Positions 26,936-34,731 of a DNA stretch of 64,000 nt are shown here, piece after piece. The position numbers and the translations under genes were made by a program. Origin of the DNA: Alistipes senegalensis JC50 (lineage in GTDB: Bacteria; Bacteroidota; Bacteroidia; Bacteroidales; Rikenellaceae); the NCBI RefSeq assembly GCF_025145645.1, contig NZ_CP102252.1, positions 992,001 through 1,056,000 of the forward strand. Reading direction: 5' to 3'. The notes under the pieces are model-generated. The model saw only the letters and a program-made list of their open reading frames with translations. It was not told where the DNA came from and did not search any database. Position 1 is the first letter of the stretch; the number at the start of each line of letters is the position of its first letter.

Positions 26936-27454
26936 TTAAAATAGTCGTCTGTTGTTCTTCTTCTCGTGGAGATAATTCAACTCGTCGCTGTAAATTCCGA
27001 TTACAAAGCGTAGCATATTGTCGACCAAAGCTGTAAGCCTTGTATTCTCATTCCCCAATAAGTGGAGGATTGCTGATACTTTGTGCTTGGTTGCCGCACT
27101 GATATAGATCGCCGAACGGTTACGGCAGTCCGCCGGGGCAAAGAATGTGCGTTCGAAATCCGGCAGCGGAATCTTTTTGCGACGGAATCCGGCCAGCTCC
27201 TTTACGTCACTCGTTTGGGTATTGACGTCTGTCCTTTCAGCAGTCGGAGCCGATGCTCCGGATACCGTTTCCGATGTCTTTCCCTCGGGAGCGTCCGTAT
27301 TTTCCGCTTCCGGATCGGGAATCCGGCGGACAACTTTCGAATCCAAAGGGGCTTGTCCGGCGATCATCTGACGCATCAATTCTTCGTCGACTTCGATATG
27401 GGGACGCTTCGATGGTTTTGTTGCGAGGTTGTCGGTTTCTTTTAATGAATCCAT
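26936..27454 (-). CDS. DUF3408 domain protein (conjugative/mobilizable element)
   Basis: 172 residues. The N-terminal half is polar and low in complexity (about 1-95, with Glu/Ser/Thr-rich text), and the C-terminal half reads AIYISAATKHKVSAILHLLGNENTRLTALVDNMLRFVIGIYSDELNYLHEKK. This is the conserved C-terminal pattern of DUF3408 proteins encoded next to mobilization or transfer genes in Bacteroides elements. The fold is thought to be ribbon-helix-helix-like, suggesting a DNA-binding accessory or regulator. It is divergent from the MobC-like gene and faces the integrase. Confidence 0.8.
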   Translation of the reverse strand: MDSLKETDNLATKPSKRPHIEVDEELMRQMIAGQAPLDSKVVRRIPDPEAENTDAPEGKTSETVSGASAPTAERTDVNTQTSDVKELAGFRRKKIPLPDFERTFFAPADCRNRSAIYISAATKHKVSAILHLLGNENTRLTALVDNMLRFVIGIYSDELNYLHEKKNNRRLF

Positions 27455-27907
27455 GGTACAATGTTTTTAAGATTGAACGTTCGCTTTATGCTTGTAAAGC
27501 GTGTGTGTCTGGTTTTATGGTTTAAACCATTCAAAATACCATTTTCTGCTTCACGCAGTTTATATCGGAATAATGAACGGAACAAGAAAACCTACCTTTC
27601 ATGATGCAGGATACCACCGACTGAAATACCTCGGTTTTGATGTCCGGCCACGACCGCTCCAGTCCGCACCTAGAGCTTGTTTTGGCGCCCGGACGGTTGT
27701 AATATTGCAACCGGGAAAGACCCGTCCTCGAAAGCCGTAGCGGAGGTTTTTCAAAGTTTTCACAAAAAATTTCCGCCGCGGATTTTTGTTATCGCCAGAT
27801 AACAGCGAGCTGTACCTTTGTCCGACAAATTGGCATTTGTCCGACAAAGGTGCTCGCCCTGCGAGGCCGGGCGTTCTCCCGAGTCGAACGCCTTTTTAAC
27901 CGATATT
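27455..27907. other. 453-bp divergent intergenic region of the mobile element
   Basis: No convincing gene. It separates the leftward DUF3408 gene from the rightward MobC-like gene and contains a hairpin around 27694-27713 (CGGTTG/CAACCG) and the inverted-repeat cluster at 27787-27850 annotated as a possible transfer origin. Confidence 0.5.
27787..27850. other. Inverted-repeat cluster, candidate oriT
   Basis: TGTTATC/GATAACA forms a 7-bp palindrome with a 4-bp spacer (27787-27804). It is followed by two copies of the near-palindrome TTTGTCCGACAAA (27817-27829 and 27836-27848), which lie in larger inverted arms (27815-27830 and 27835-27850). This cluster sits 57 bp before the MobC-like gene, where origins of transfer of Bacteroides mobilizable elements are usually found. 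The nick site cannot be identified by eye. Confidence 0.45.
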
Positions 27908-28318
27908 ATGAATACCGACCGAACACACACACAACAATTCCGAACTCCGAGTTATAAATACTCCTTCCGGCTCAATGAAGAGCAGAATATCCGCTTCAAC
28001 GAGTTGCTCTGCAAAGCCGGACTTGAGCATAACCGCAGCCGGTTTATCGTCAAAAGAATCTTCGCCGAGGAATTTGTTGTCATCAGACGCGACCCGTCAA
28101 AGACGCAGTTCGTCGCCCGGCTGAACGACTTTTATTTCCAGTTTCAGAAACTCGCCAACAACTATAATCAGATTGTAAAGGCTGTCAATGCGCACTTCTC
28201 CAACGTCGCTATCCCGCATCAGATCGCCGCATTGGAACAGCGCACGAGGGAGTTGAAGGCCCTGAGTATCGAGATTCTGAACCTTGCCAAACAAGCTAAG
28301 GAATGGTTGCGAATATAA
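27908..28318 (+). CDS. MobC-like relaxosome accessory protein
   Basis: 136 residues from ATG 27908; an upstream in-frame ATG at 27818 lies within the repeat cluster and is not favoured. The sequence YKYSFRLNEEQNIRFNELLCKAGLEHNRSRFIVKRIF resembles the ribbon-helix-helix-like start of Bacteroides plasmid-mobilization proteins (MobC/BmgB type), followed by a helical part (DFYFQFQKLANNYNQIVKAVNAHFSNVAI) typical of the group. It should bind oriT and assist the relaxase. The relaxase gene start overlaps its last codons, as in intact mob operons. Confidence 0.8.
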   Translation: MNTDRTHTQQFRTPSYKYSFRLNEEQNIRFNELLCKAGLEHNRSRFIVKRIFAEEFVVIRRDPSKTQFVARLNDFYFQFQKLANNYNQIVKAVNAHFSNVAIPHQIAALEQRTRELKALSIEILNLAKQAKEWLRI

Positions 28319-28683
28319 GATCCGGGGCAACACCCGGCGGGGCCCTGCGTTACAACAAGGAGAAGGTAGATAAGGATGAAGCCGAAGTGCTGCTTTGGCA
28401 GAAGATGCTCGAACCATATGATAAATGCGGACGCCTTGATATTGATGCCTGCATGGAGAGCTTCATGCCGTATCTCGAAGCCAACCGCAGGACTATGAAC
28501 ACGGTTTTCCATGCCTCGCTGAACCCTTCACCGGAGGACAGGCTGACAGACGAACAGTTGCGGGAGATTGTGTTGGAAAAGCTACTCTTGATCCCGACAA
28601 GTGTAGTTTTCATCATGTATGGACTATATGGCATTTATAACCAGACCATCATGCTAAATATGCACCTCGTAACCGTAATTTGA
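28303..28683 (+). pseudogene. Relaxase, N-terminal fragment
   Basis: 126 codons, overlapping the MobC-like gene by 16 nt. The first about 90 residues follow the start of Bacteroides MobB/relaxase proteins (MVANIRSG ... GALRYNKEKVD ... NTVFHASLNPSPEDRLTDEQLREI). The relaxase would then continue to a Tyr/His-triad region (HIHIV), but here the similarity stops near residue 92 and the rest is unrelated. Without the metal-binding histidines it cannot nick DNA. This marks the right-hand truncation of the element, near 28575. Confidence 0.75.
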
Positions 28684-28821
28684 TCAGAAAGATTGCTCAG
28701 TTGATTGCGTTTTTGGACGCAAATGTAGGATTGCACACTCCTTTGTTTCCCCCCCCCTTCCAGCAATTTAAAGACAAACTAAATATATACGGTGCACAGG
28801 TCTAAATTTTTTGTAGAAAAT

Positions 28822-28852
28822 TTTGGAATTGAAAAAATCTTTTATAACTTCG
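28822..28852 (+). promoter_or_regulatory. Promoter of the lacI-family gene
   Basis: TTTG at 28822-28825 and TAACTTCG at 28845-28852 are spaced by 19 bp, close to the Bacteroidetes -33/-7 consensus. The adjacent palindrome (28854-28875) would cover the transcription start, indicating autorepression. Confidence 0.55.
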
Positions 28853-28853
28853 C

Positions 28854-28875
28854 TTTACGAAACCGATTGCGTAAC
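28854..28875. promoter_or_regulatory. LacI-type operator O1 (autoregulatory)
   Basis: Arms TTTACGAAA and TTGCGTAAC flank the centre CCGA. The site differs from the perfect operator at 29971-29992 by two bases in the outer or inner arm positions. It lies between the predicted -7 element and the lacI start codon. Confidence 0.65.
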
Positions 28876-28884
28876 TACAAAATC

Positions 28885-29934
28885 ATGAACCCTCGCGGAA
28901 ATACGAAGAAAATCTCGATCTACGATCTGGCCAGGCGGCTCAATGTCTCCGCTTCGACTGTATCACGGGCGCTACATGATCATCCGTCGATCGGAAAAGA
29001 GATGAAAGAAGCTGTGCGGGCGTTGGCGAAAGAGTTGAATTTCAAACCGAACCATATTGCAGTCGCGCTTAAAACCGGCAAAATGAAAACCATCGGTATT
29101 GTTGTTCCCCAAATTAACCGTACCTATTTTGTCGAAGCCATTGCGGGTGTGGAGCGCGAACTTTATAAGGCCGGTTATGACCTGATTATCGCCAGCACGG
29201 GCAACCTGTACGAACGGGAGCGGAAAATCATCACGTCACTCAGCCAAGGAAAGGTGATTGGGGTCATTGCTGCCGTAGCGGCGGAAACGACCGATTACTC
29301 CCATTACCAAATGCTGGTCGACAACAACATTCCGCTGGTGATGTTCGACCGTAAAATGCCCATCGACAATACAAGTTGTGTGGTACAGGACGATTTCGAC
29401 GGTGCCTATCGTGCAACGGAGCACCTGATCGAGCAGGGATGCCGGCGTATCTATCATTTCCGCGGGCCTCAGAATGTGTCGGTATGGAGCGATCGTGACG
29501 CCGGGTTTCGCAGAGCGCTCGAGAAGCACGGTCTGGGGATAGCTCCCCAGGCGATTCATACGGCAATTACAACCGAGGACGAGGGCCGTAAGTACGCAAA
29601 AAAACTACTGATGCACAAAGAGTTGCCCGATGGCATTCTCTTTTCGGGAGACTTTGCGGCAAAGGCCGCAATGGAAGAGTTCATTGCGGCTGGAGTGCGT
29701 ATTCCGCAGGATATCGCAGTCGTAGGATTCGTCAACGAACCCTGGGACACTTTGCTCAACCCGCCGCTCAGTTCCATCGAGCAGTTCAGTGGCAAGATCG
29801 GCGAAACAGCTGCCCAGATGATGCTGGAAGCGATCGACGGTATGCCGCACCGGAATATCGTCTACAAACCGCAACTGATCGTGCGGGAATCATCCATGAA
29901 AAGAAAGTATGCGCCGGCAACAACTCCGGTATAG
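28885..29934 (+). CDS. LacI-family transcriptional regulator
   Basis: 349 residues from ATG 28885; the longer frame from 28792 would read through the promoter and operator, so it is rejected. The helix-turn-helix is at about residues 11-31 (SIYDLARRLNVSASTVSRALHDH), with the hinge helix NHIAVALKTGK, and residues 65-345 form a periplasmic-binding-protein-like sensor (TIGIVVPQINRTYFVEAIAGVERE, GILFSGDFAAKAAMEEF). It is flanked by two related palindromes, one over its own start and one before the hydrolase gene, so it probably represses both and is released by a sugar from the pathway. Confidence 0.92.
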   Translation: MNPRGNTKKISIYDLARRLNVSASTVSRALHDHPSIGKEMKEAVRALAKELNFKPNHIAVALKTGKMKTIGIVVPQINRTYFVEAIAGVERELYKAGYDLIIASTGNLYERERKIITSLSQGKVIGVIAAVAAETTDYSHYQMLVDNNIPLVMFDRKMPIDNTSCVVQDDFDGAYRATEHLIEQGCRRIYHFRGPQNVSVWSDRDAGFRRALEKHGLGIAPQAIHTAITTEDEGRKYAKKLLMHKELPDGILFSGDFAAKAAMEEFIAAGVRIPQDIAVVGFVNEPWDTLLNPPLSSIEQFSGKIGETAAQMMLEAIDGMPHRNIVYKPQLIVRESSMKRKYAPATTPV

Positions 29935-29970
29935 CGAACCACCGATAATTGACCCTTTTTTATTTCACAA

Positions 29971-29992
29971 TTTACGCAACCGATTGCGTAAA
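29971..29992. promoter_or_regulatory. LacI-type operator O2 (catabolic operon)
   Basis: A perfect palindrome, TTTACGCAA - CCGA - TTGCGTAAA, which extends by one more A/T pair on each side (29970-29993). It lies 21 bp before the start codon of the BNR hydrolase gene and shares its centre and right arm with the site at 28854-28875. Confidence 0.8.
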
Positions 29993-30013
29993 TAAAAAAC
30001 AGAAACCGAATCT

Positions 30014-31312
30014 ATGAAACTTCATTCTTGTTTATGGCTTTTGTCCTCCGTTTTCGCACTGATTGGTCCAATCTGCATGCCTGCGGCGGAAAAGCGTCCG
30101 TCCCGCCTTCTCCCGCCGTCGCGGGACCCCGTTATCGGCACATCCGAACGTCCCGATCCCGCCATGGAGCCGGTTCGGGTCGATACACGTCCCGCCGAAA
30201 AGTACAGACTCGCCAACCTCGACTACGGCATGACGATCGGTATCGAGCAAACCCCCGGCGGTCGGATCTGGTGCTGCTGGGTCGCCGGCGGAGACGATGC
30301 CGACGCCTATTTCCTGCTGGCCTGGAGCGACGACGGGGGTGAAACGTGGAGCGATACGAAAGCCGTCGTCGATCCGCACGACGCAACGCTTCCCGAAAAG
30401 CGGCGGACGATCGTGGGCAATCTGTGGTGCGATCCCGACGGACGGCTGTGGCTTTTCTACGACGTTGCCATGACCTATTACGACGGCAGGGGAGGCACAT
30501 GGGCTGCGGTCTGCCGGAATCCCGACGGGCGGAAACCCCGGTGGAGCGAGCCGCAGTACATCGGCGTCGGTTTCACGCTGAACAAACCGACCGTGCTTTC
30601 GAACGGCGAATGGATATTGCCGCAGTCGCTCTGGGAGCGCGGCGTGATCGATATTCTGCTGGATGACGGTCGTAAACAGAACGTTTATCACGATGCCTGG
30701 CATGAATACGACTCGTTGCGGCGGGCCAATGTCTTCATCTCTTCGGACAAGGGCCGTTCCTGGCAGTTGCATGCAGGCATTGCCGTCCCCGGACAGCGTC
30801 ACGACGAGAATATGGTCGTCGAACGCCGTGACGGTTCCCTGGCTATGACCGTCCGGTCGAAGGCTGGCTGGATTTACCGTTCGCTCTCCTACGACAAAGG
30901 GCGTACCTGGAGCGCGCCCGAGGAGTGGCAGTCCCATGTCAACTCGCGTCATTTCATCCGCCGCCTCGCCGACGGACGCCTGCTGCTCGTACGTCACGGC
31001 ATGACCGACGAGCAGACCCCCGAACGTTCGCACCTCCGGGCTTTTATCTCCGAAGACGACGGTCTCACCTGGCAGGGCGGATTGTTGCTCGACGAACGCC
31101 GGGGCATCTCTTATCCCGACGGGTTCGAGTCTTCCGACGGTTATGTCTACATCTCCTATGACCGCAACCGTTCCAAGGACGGTGAAATCCTGCTGGCGCG
31201 CTTTACGCCCGACGACGTGCTGCGCGGAGAGGTCGTCTCCCCGCGCGGCGTCCTCCGCAAAATCATCAGTACGCCCGGACGAATCAAAACCCACCGCAGT
31301 AAAAACCGCTAA
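30014..31312 (+). CDS. BNR/sialidase-like secreted hydrolase
   Basis: 432 residues with an N-terminal signal (about 1-24). Four Asp-box motifs are evenly spread over a six-bladed propeller: SDDGGETW (105-112), SSDKGRSW (243-250), SYDKGRTW (292-299) and SEDDGLTW (346-353). Candidate catalytic residues of the superfamily can be seen (RSKAGWIYR, E270 in ENMVVE), but a full sialidase set of three Arg plus Tyr/Glu cannot be confirmed. Such proteins include sialidases and hydrolases for Kdo/Dha-type ulosonic acids, and other uronic-acid enzymes. As the first gene behind operator O2, it probably releases the substrate of this locus. Confidence 0.8.
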   Translation: MKLHSCLWLLSSVFALIGPICMPAAEKRPSRLLPPSRDPVIGTSERPDPAMEPVRVDTRPAEKYRLANLDYGMTIGIEQTPGGRIWCCWVAGGDDADAYFLLAWSDDGGETWSDTKAVVDPHDATLPEKRRTIVGNLWCDPDGRLWLFYDVAMTYYDGRGGTWAAVCRNPDGRKPRWSEPQYIGVGFTLNKPTVLSNGEWILPQSLWERGVIDILLDDGRKQNVYHDAWHEYDSLRRANVFISSDKGRSWQLHAGIAVPGQRHDENMVVERRDGSLAMTVRSKAGWIYRSLSYDKGRTWSAPEEWQSHVNSRHFIRRLADGRLLLVRHGMTDEQTPERSHLRAFISEDDGLTWQGGLLLDERRGISYPDGFESSDGYVYISYDRNRSKDGEILLARFTPDDVLRGEVVSPRGVLRKIISTPGRIKTHRSKNR

Positions 31313-31333
31313 ACAACCTAAAACCCTATCCAA

Positions 31334-32311
31334 ATGAAAAAAATCGCTGAATGGTTCATCAACCTCTATGCTGTCTGGATTGTCCTGAGTTTCGTCATCG
31401 GTTACTTCTTTCCCGAAGCCTTCCTCTGGTTCACGCACGGAAACCTGATGACCTGGGCTCTGGCGTTGGTAATGCTCGGAATGGGGCTCACGCTCAAAGT
31501 CGAAGACTTCCGCGCCTTGTTCCGCATGCCGCGTACCGTGGTGCTGGCCGCCATTTCACAATATACGGTCATGCCCCTTTCGGGATGGCTGATCGCGCAT
31601 CTGCTGGGACTTCCCACGGAATTTGCCGTAGGCCTTATCCTTGTGGCCTGCTGCCCGGGCGGAACGGCCTCGAACATGATCGCCTACATCGGCCGAGCCA
31701 ACGTCGCATTGTCGGTCATCAGTACGGCCGTCTCCACGCTGCTGGGAATCGTCATGACCCCCGTGCTGTGTAAACTGCTTGCCGGACAGTTCGTTCCGGT
31801 CGATGCCTGGGGAATGTTCATGAATGTCGTGCAGGTCGTACTGATTCCCGTCGCACTGGGGGTCTTCATCAATTACAGGTTCCCGCGTTTCGTCGCGGGA
31901 CTCGGCCAGACCGGGCCGGTCGTTTCGACGATCGCCATCGTGTTCATTTCAGGAGGCATCATCGCTCCGGCCGTCATCGGTGGCCGGGAGACGATGCTCG
32001 AATATGCCGGATTGCTGATTCTCGCTTCGAGCCTGCTGCACACGCTCGGATTCACGCTGGGGTATACGCTGGGGCGCATCTTCCGTTACGACCAGGGGAT
32101 AGCCAAGGCCATCGCCTGCGAAACGGGCATGCAGAACGGGGGACTGGCAGCGGTGTTGGCCAAGGACAGTTTTCCGCTGCTTATGCCGCTGGTAGCCGTA
32201 CCTTCGGTGTTCTGCTCGATCATGCAGACCGTCATCGGCGGCTTGTTGGCGACGCTCTGGCGTTTTACGACGCGCGAGAACCTGCAAAACACTCCGGAAC
32301 ATGGCAAATAG
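31334..32311 (+). CDS. Bile acid:sodium symporter (BASS) family transporter
   Basis: 325 residues with about ten membrane segments. Family blocks include MTWALALVMLGMGLTL, VACCPGGTASNMIAYIGRANVALSV (the crossover helix region with sodium ligands) and ACETGMQNGGLAAVLA (second crossover region). BASS proteins use sodium to move organic anions such as bile acids, pyruvate or pantoate. Here the carrier probably takes an acidic sugar product across the inner membrane. Its stop overlaps the kinase start (32301), so the two are translationally coupled. Confidence 0.88.
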   Translation: MKKIAEWFINLYAVWIVLSFVIGYFFPEAFLWFTHGNLMTWALALVMLGMGLTLKVEDFRALFRMPRTVVLAAISQYTVMPLSGWLIAHLLGLPTEFAVGLILVACCPGGTASNMIAYIGRANVALSVISTAVSTLLGIVMTPVLCKLLAGQFVPVDAWGMFMNVVQVVLIPVALGVFINYRFPRFVAGLGQTGPVVSTIAIVFISGGIIAPAVIGGRETMLEYAGLLILASSLLHTLGFTLGYTLGRIFRYDQGIAKAIACETGMQNGGLAAVLAKDSFPLLMPLVAVPSVFCSIMQTVIGGLLATLWRFTTRENLQNTPEHGK

Positions 32312-33380
32312 GACAAATATCTACTATTGGAAATGCGACCGTCCGCAGGCGTTCTACGCGATCGACAGGAATGGCCGGGGCAATAGCGTCGACATCGAAA
32401 AGCGGGTCGGGGAGATGCTGACCGGTTACTTCGGGGAGCTCACGACGCTGCGGCCGGCCGGAGGACAGGGCAACCACCTGACTTTTTTGGCCGATCACGC
32501 GGGTAAGACCTACTTCATCCGGATCGAGAACGGTCCCGACGGCGACGACTACATGGAAGTCGAAGCGTCGGTGATCGAACGGGTCCGCGCCGCGGGTGTC
32601 CCTACGCCGCATATCTATGCGGTCGACTCCTCGCGCCGCGGGGTGCCGTTCGCCTATCAGATCATGGAAAAACTCGAGAGCAGCGACCTGAACCGCATCT
32701 ACCGGCAGGGCGAACTCGCAACTCCGGAGATCATGCGCACCCTCGGGAGCTATGTGGCACGCTGGCAGGAAATCACCCCCACGGGTTTCGGCCCGTTCGA
32801 TGCCGAAGAACTTCGCCGCAGCGGCACACTCCGCGGGCTGCATGCCGCCTATCGGGATTATTACACGCTCAACCTTAAAAAACACCTCGATTTTCTGGTT
32901 ACACACGATTTTCTGACACGCGCCCGGTCGCAGGATATCGTGGAACTCGTCGGCAGCCGCCTGGGGCTGCTCGACATCGGGCGGGGATGCCTGGTTCACA
33001 AAGACCTGGCGCTCTGGAATGTCATGGGAACACGCGACGAAATCCAATCGGTGATCGATTGGGACGACGCCGTTGCAGGCGATCCCACCGACGACCTTTC
33101 GCTGATGGCCTGTTTTCACTCCGGAAGCGAAATACAAGCGCTTATCGAAGGTTATCGCAGCGTGCGGCCCTTGCCGGAGAATTTCGAGCCCCGCTTCTGG
33201 CTTCACTTGCTGCGTAACATGCTCTTCAAAGCCGTCATCCGTGTCGGAGCGGGTTATTTTCAGAAGAACAGCGATTTCTTCCTGTCGGACGACGGGGGCA
33301 AACTCGAAATACAGACCCGCATGCGTATCGACGCCGCATGCGAAGGGCTGAAAGGCAACTTTAAAATAGATCAATTATGA
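32301..33380 (+). CDS. APH/choline-kinase-like phosphotransferase
   Basis: 359 residues. The start overlaps the transporter by 11 nt and the stop overlaps the aldolase by 4 nt. The kinase fold is shown by FLADHAGKTYFIRIENG (ATP-binding lobe), the Brenner-type catalytic loop HKDLALWN (H233, D235, N240) and the metal-binding IDWDDAVAGDPTDDL. A role in antibiotic resistance is unlikely given the operon; phosphorylation of the imported sugar or of the aldolase product is more likely. The actual substrate cannot be read from the sequence. Confidence 0.85.
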   Translation: MANRTNIYYWKCDRPQAFYAIDRNGRGNSVDIEKRVGEMLTGYFGELTTLRPAGGQGNHLTFLADHAGKTYFIRIENGPDGDDYMEVEASVIERVRAAGVPTPHIYAVDSSRRGVPFAYQIMEKLESSDLNRIYRQGELATPEIMRTLGSYVARWQEITPTGFGPFDAEELRRSGTLRGLHAAYRDYYTLNLKKHLDFLVTHDFLTRARSQDIVELVGSRLGLLDIGRGCLVHKDLALWNVMGTRDEIQSVIDWDDAVAGDPTDDLSLMACFHSGSEIQALIEGYRSVRPLPENFEPRFWLHLLRNMLFKAVIRVGAGYFQKNSDFFLSDDGGKLEIQTRMRIDAACEGLKGNFKIDQL

Positions 33381-34105
33381 ATACGAGAACTTTGGGCACG
33401 GGAACCTGGATTTCGGTCGGTGCCCCCGTCATCACCGAAGCAGTTGCCGGCATGGGATTCGATTGGCTGCTGCTCGATCTCGAACACGGCAGCATGACCG
33501 AGGCCGACCTGCTGCCGAACCTCCACGCTGCCGCCGCATCGGGTGTGAAAGTCATCGTCCGTATCGGCGAATTTCGCCCGTCGCTCGTCGGCCGGGTCCT
33601 CGATTTCAGAGCCGCAGGCATCATGGTTCCCCATGTGTCGGACGCCGCGACAGCCGCACAGATCGTAAGCGCCATGCGCTATCCGCCCCACGGGGAACGC
33701 GGTTTCTCGACCTCGACCCGCTCATTCGGCTACGGAGCCCGGGCCCCGAAGGAAATGAGTGGCTGGGAAGCACCTCTGCTGCTGGCGCAGATCGAAGATT
33801 ACGAAGGGGTCCTCGAAGCCGAACGGATCGCCGCAGTCGACGGGGTAGACATGCTCTTTGTCGGACCGCGCGACCTGGGGCTCGATCTATCCGTGCGTCC
33901 CGCAGAGCGGACGTTCGATTTCGACGAGGCGTTGCAGCGTGTCGCAAAAGCCGCACACGCCTGCGGTAAACAGGCCGGCATCCTTGTCCGCGACACGGTC
34001 GACATCCCCAAACTCCGCGGATATGGATTCACCGCCCTGGCCGCCGGTTCCGATCTGGGCATCCTGCGCTCCGGCTATAAACAACTGATACAGGCTTTCG
34101 AATAA
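33377..34105 (+). CDS. HpcH/HpaI-family class II aldolase
   Basis: 242 residues, about the family length. Conserved residues are present: LLLDLEHGSM (catalytic H37), VRIGE (R62), the metal ligands E140 in LLAQIED and D166 in FVGPRDLGLDL, and the phosphate/carboxylate loop GERGFSTSTR. The family cleaves 2-keto-3-deoxy or 4-hydroxy-2-keto acids to pyruvate and an aldehyde; members act on 2-keto-3-deoxy-rhamnonate, -galactarate and 4-hydroxy-2-ketoheptanedioate. It overlaps the kinase gene, so both should serve the same pathway. Confidence 0.9.
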   Translation: MNTRTLGTGTWISVGAPVITEAVAGMGFDWLLLDLEHGSMTEADLLPNLHAAAASGVKVIVRIGEFRPSLVGRVLDFRAAGIMVPHVSDAATAAQIVSAMRYPPHGERGFSTSTRSFGYGARAPKEMSGWEAPLLLAQIEDYEGVLEAERIAAVDGVDMLFVGPRDLGLDLSVRPAERTFDFDEALQRVAKAAHACGKQAGILVRDTVDIPKLRGYGFTALAAGSDLGILRSGYKQLIQAFE

Positions 34106-34132
34106 CACAACACCGACCTTAAAACTCAACCT

Positions 34133-34711
34133 ATGTCACTGTCATTCATAATCCGAGGTGCATTTCTGTCAGCAGCCGTCCTGTCCGTCTCCTGCAGCGG
34201 AGCCCCCGAACGCCGTACACCGACCGGCAACCCTTATCCGCAGTCGATCATGCAATCGATTGTCATAAAACCGGAATCCGATGAAACCCACCGATGGGCT
34301 GCTGCCGACGCCCGTTTCGGCAAGATGTTCGACTATTTGAAAACCCACAGTCTGGATACGCTCGCCGAAGGGCGTCACGAGATCGACGGTGAGGAGATTT
34401 TCCTGCTAATCGTCACGGGAGAGATGCACCCTGCAAGCAACGGAGTCCTCGAAGCCCACGACCGTTATTTCGACGTACAGATTCCGCTCCTGCAGCCGGA
34501 ACGTTTCGGTTTGGCATCCCGCGCACAATGCCACGCCCCGCGCGGGACGATGGATACGGCCGCCGACATTCTCTTCTTCGATGACTCGCCCCGCCGTTAC
34601 GTCGATGCCGGGCCGGGCGAACTGATCGTCTTCACGCCCGAGACCGCTCATGCACCCATGATCGGGTCGGGGACGCAGCGCAAGGCGGTCTTCAAGATCA
34701 AATGCAACTAA
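34133..34711 (+). CDS. YhcH/YjgK/YiaL-family protein with lipoprotein signal
   Basis: 192 residues. Residues 1-20 form a signal with lipobox LSVSC (Cys21), which is unusual because the well-known family members (E. coli YhcH) are cytosolic. The cupin-like domain (about 45-190) has the metal-binding region NGVLEAHDRYFDVQ and a C-terminal FTPETAHAPMIG. Family members act as sugar anomerases or isomerase-like helpers in sialic acid and related pathways. Exported, it could speed up anomer conversion of the sugar released by the BNR hydrolase before uptake. Encoded 27 bp after the aldolase. Confidence 0.85.
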   Translation: MSLSFIIRGAFLSAAVLSVSCSGAPERRTPTGNPYPQSIMQSIVIKPESDETHRWAAADARFGKMFDYLKTHSLDTLAEGRHEIDGEEIFLLIVTGEMHPASNGVLEAHDRYFDVQIPLLQPERFGLASRAQCHAPRGTMDTAADILFFDDSPRRYVDAGPGELIVFTPETAHAPMIGSGTQRKAVFKIKCN

Positions 34712-34731
34712 CCACCTCAAACACCAACCTT

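Noticed and set aside
27694..27713. Short hairpin CGGTTG/CAACCG as a terminator.
   Set aside because: No T-run and weak stem; probably chance in the divergent region.
28749..28757. Run of nine C upstream of the lacI gene.
   Set aside because: It lies in non-coding DNA more than 60 bp before the predicted promoter. A spacing effect on expression is possible but nothing else supports it.
32301..33380. Aminoglycoside resistance gene.
   Set aside because: The kinase fold is shared with APH enzymes, but the gene is overlapped on both sides by a carrier and an aldolase gene, which indicates a metabolic kinase.
30014..34711. Classical sialic-acid catabolic operon.
   Set aside because: There is no recognisable NanA lyase, ManNAc kinase or NagA/NagB, and the AGE-family gene is 29 kb away in another locus. 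The aldolase belongs to HpcH/HpaI, not to the neuraminate lyase family.
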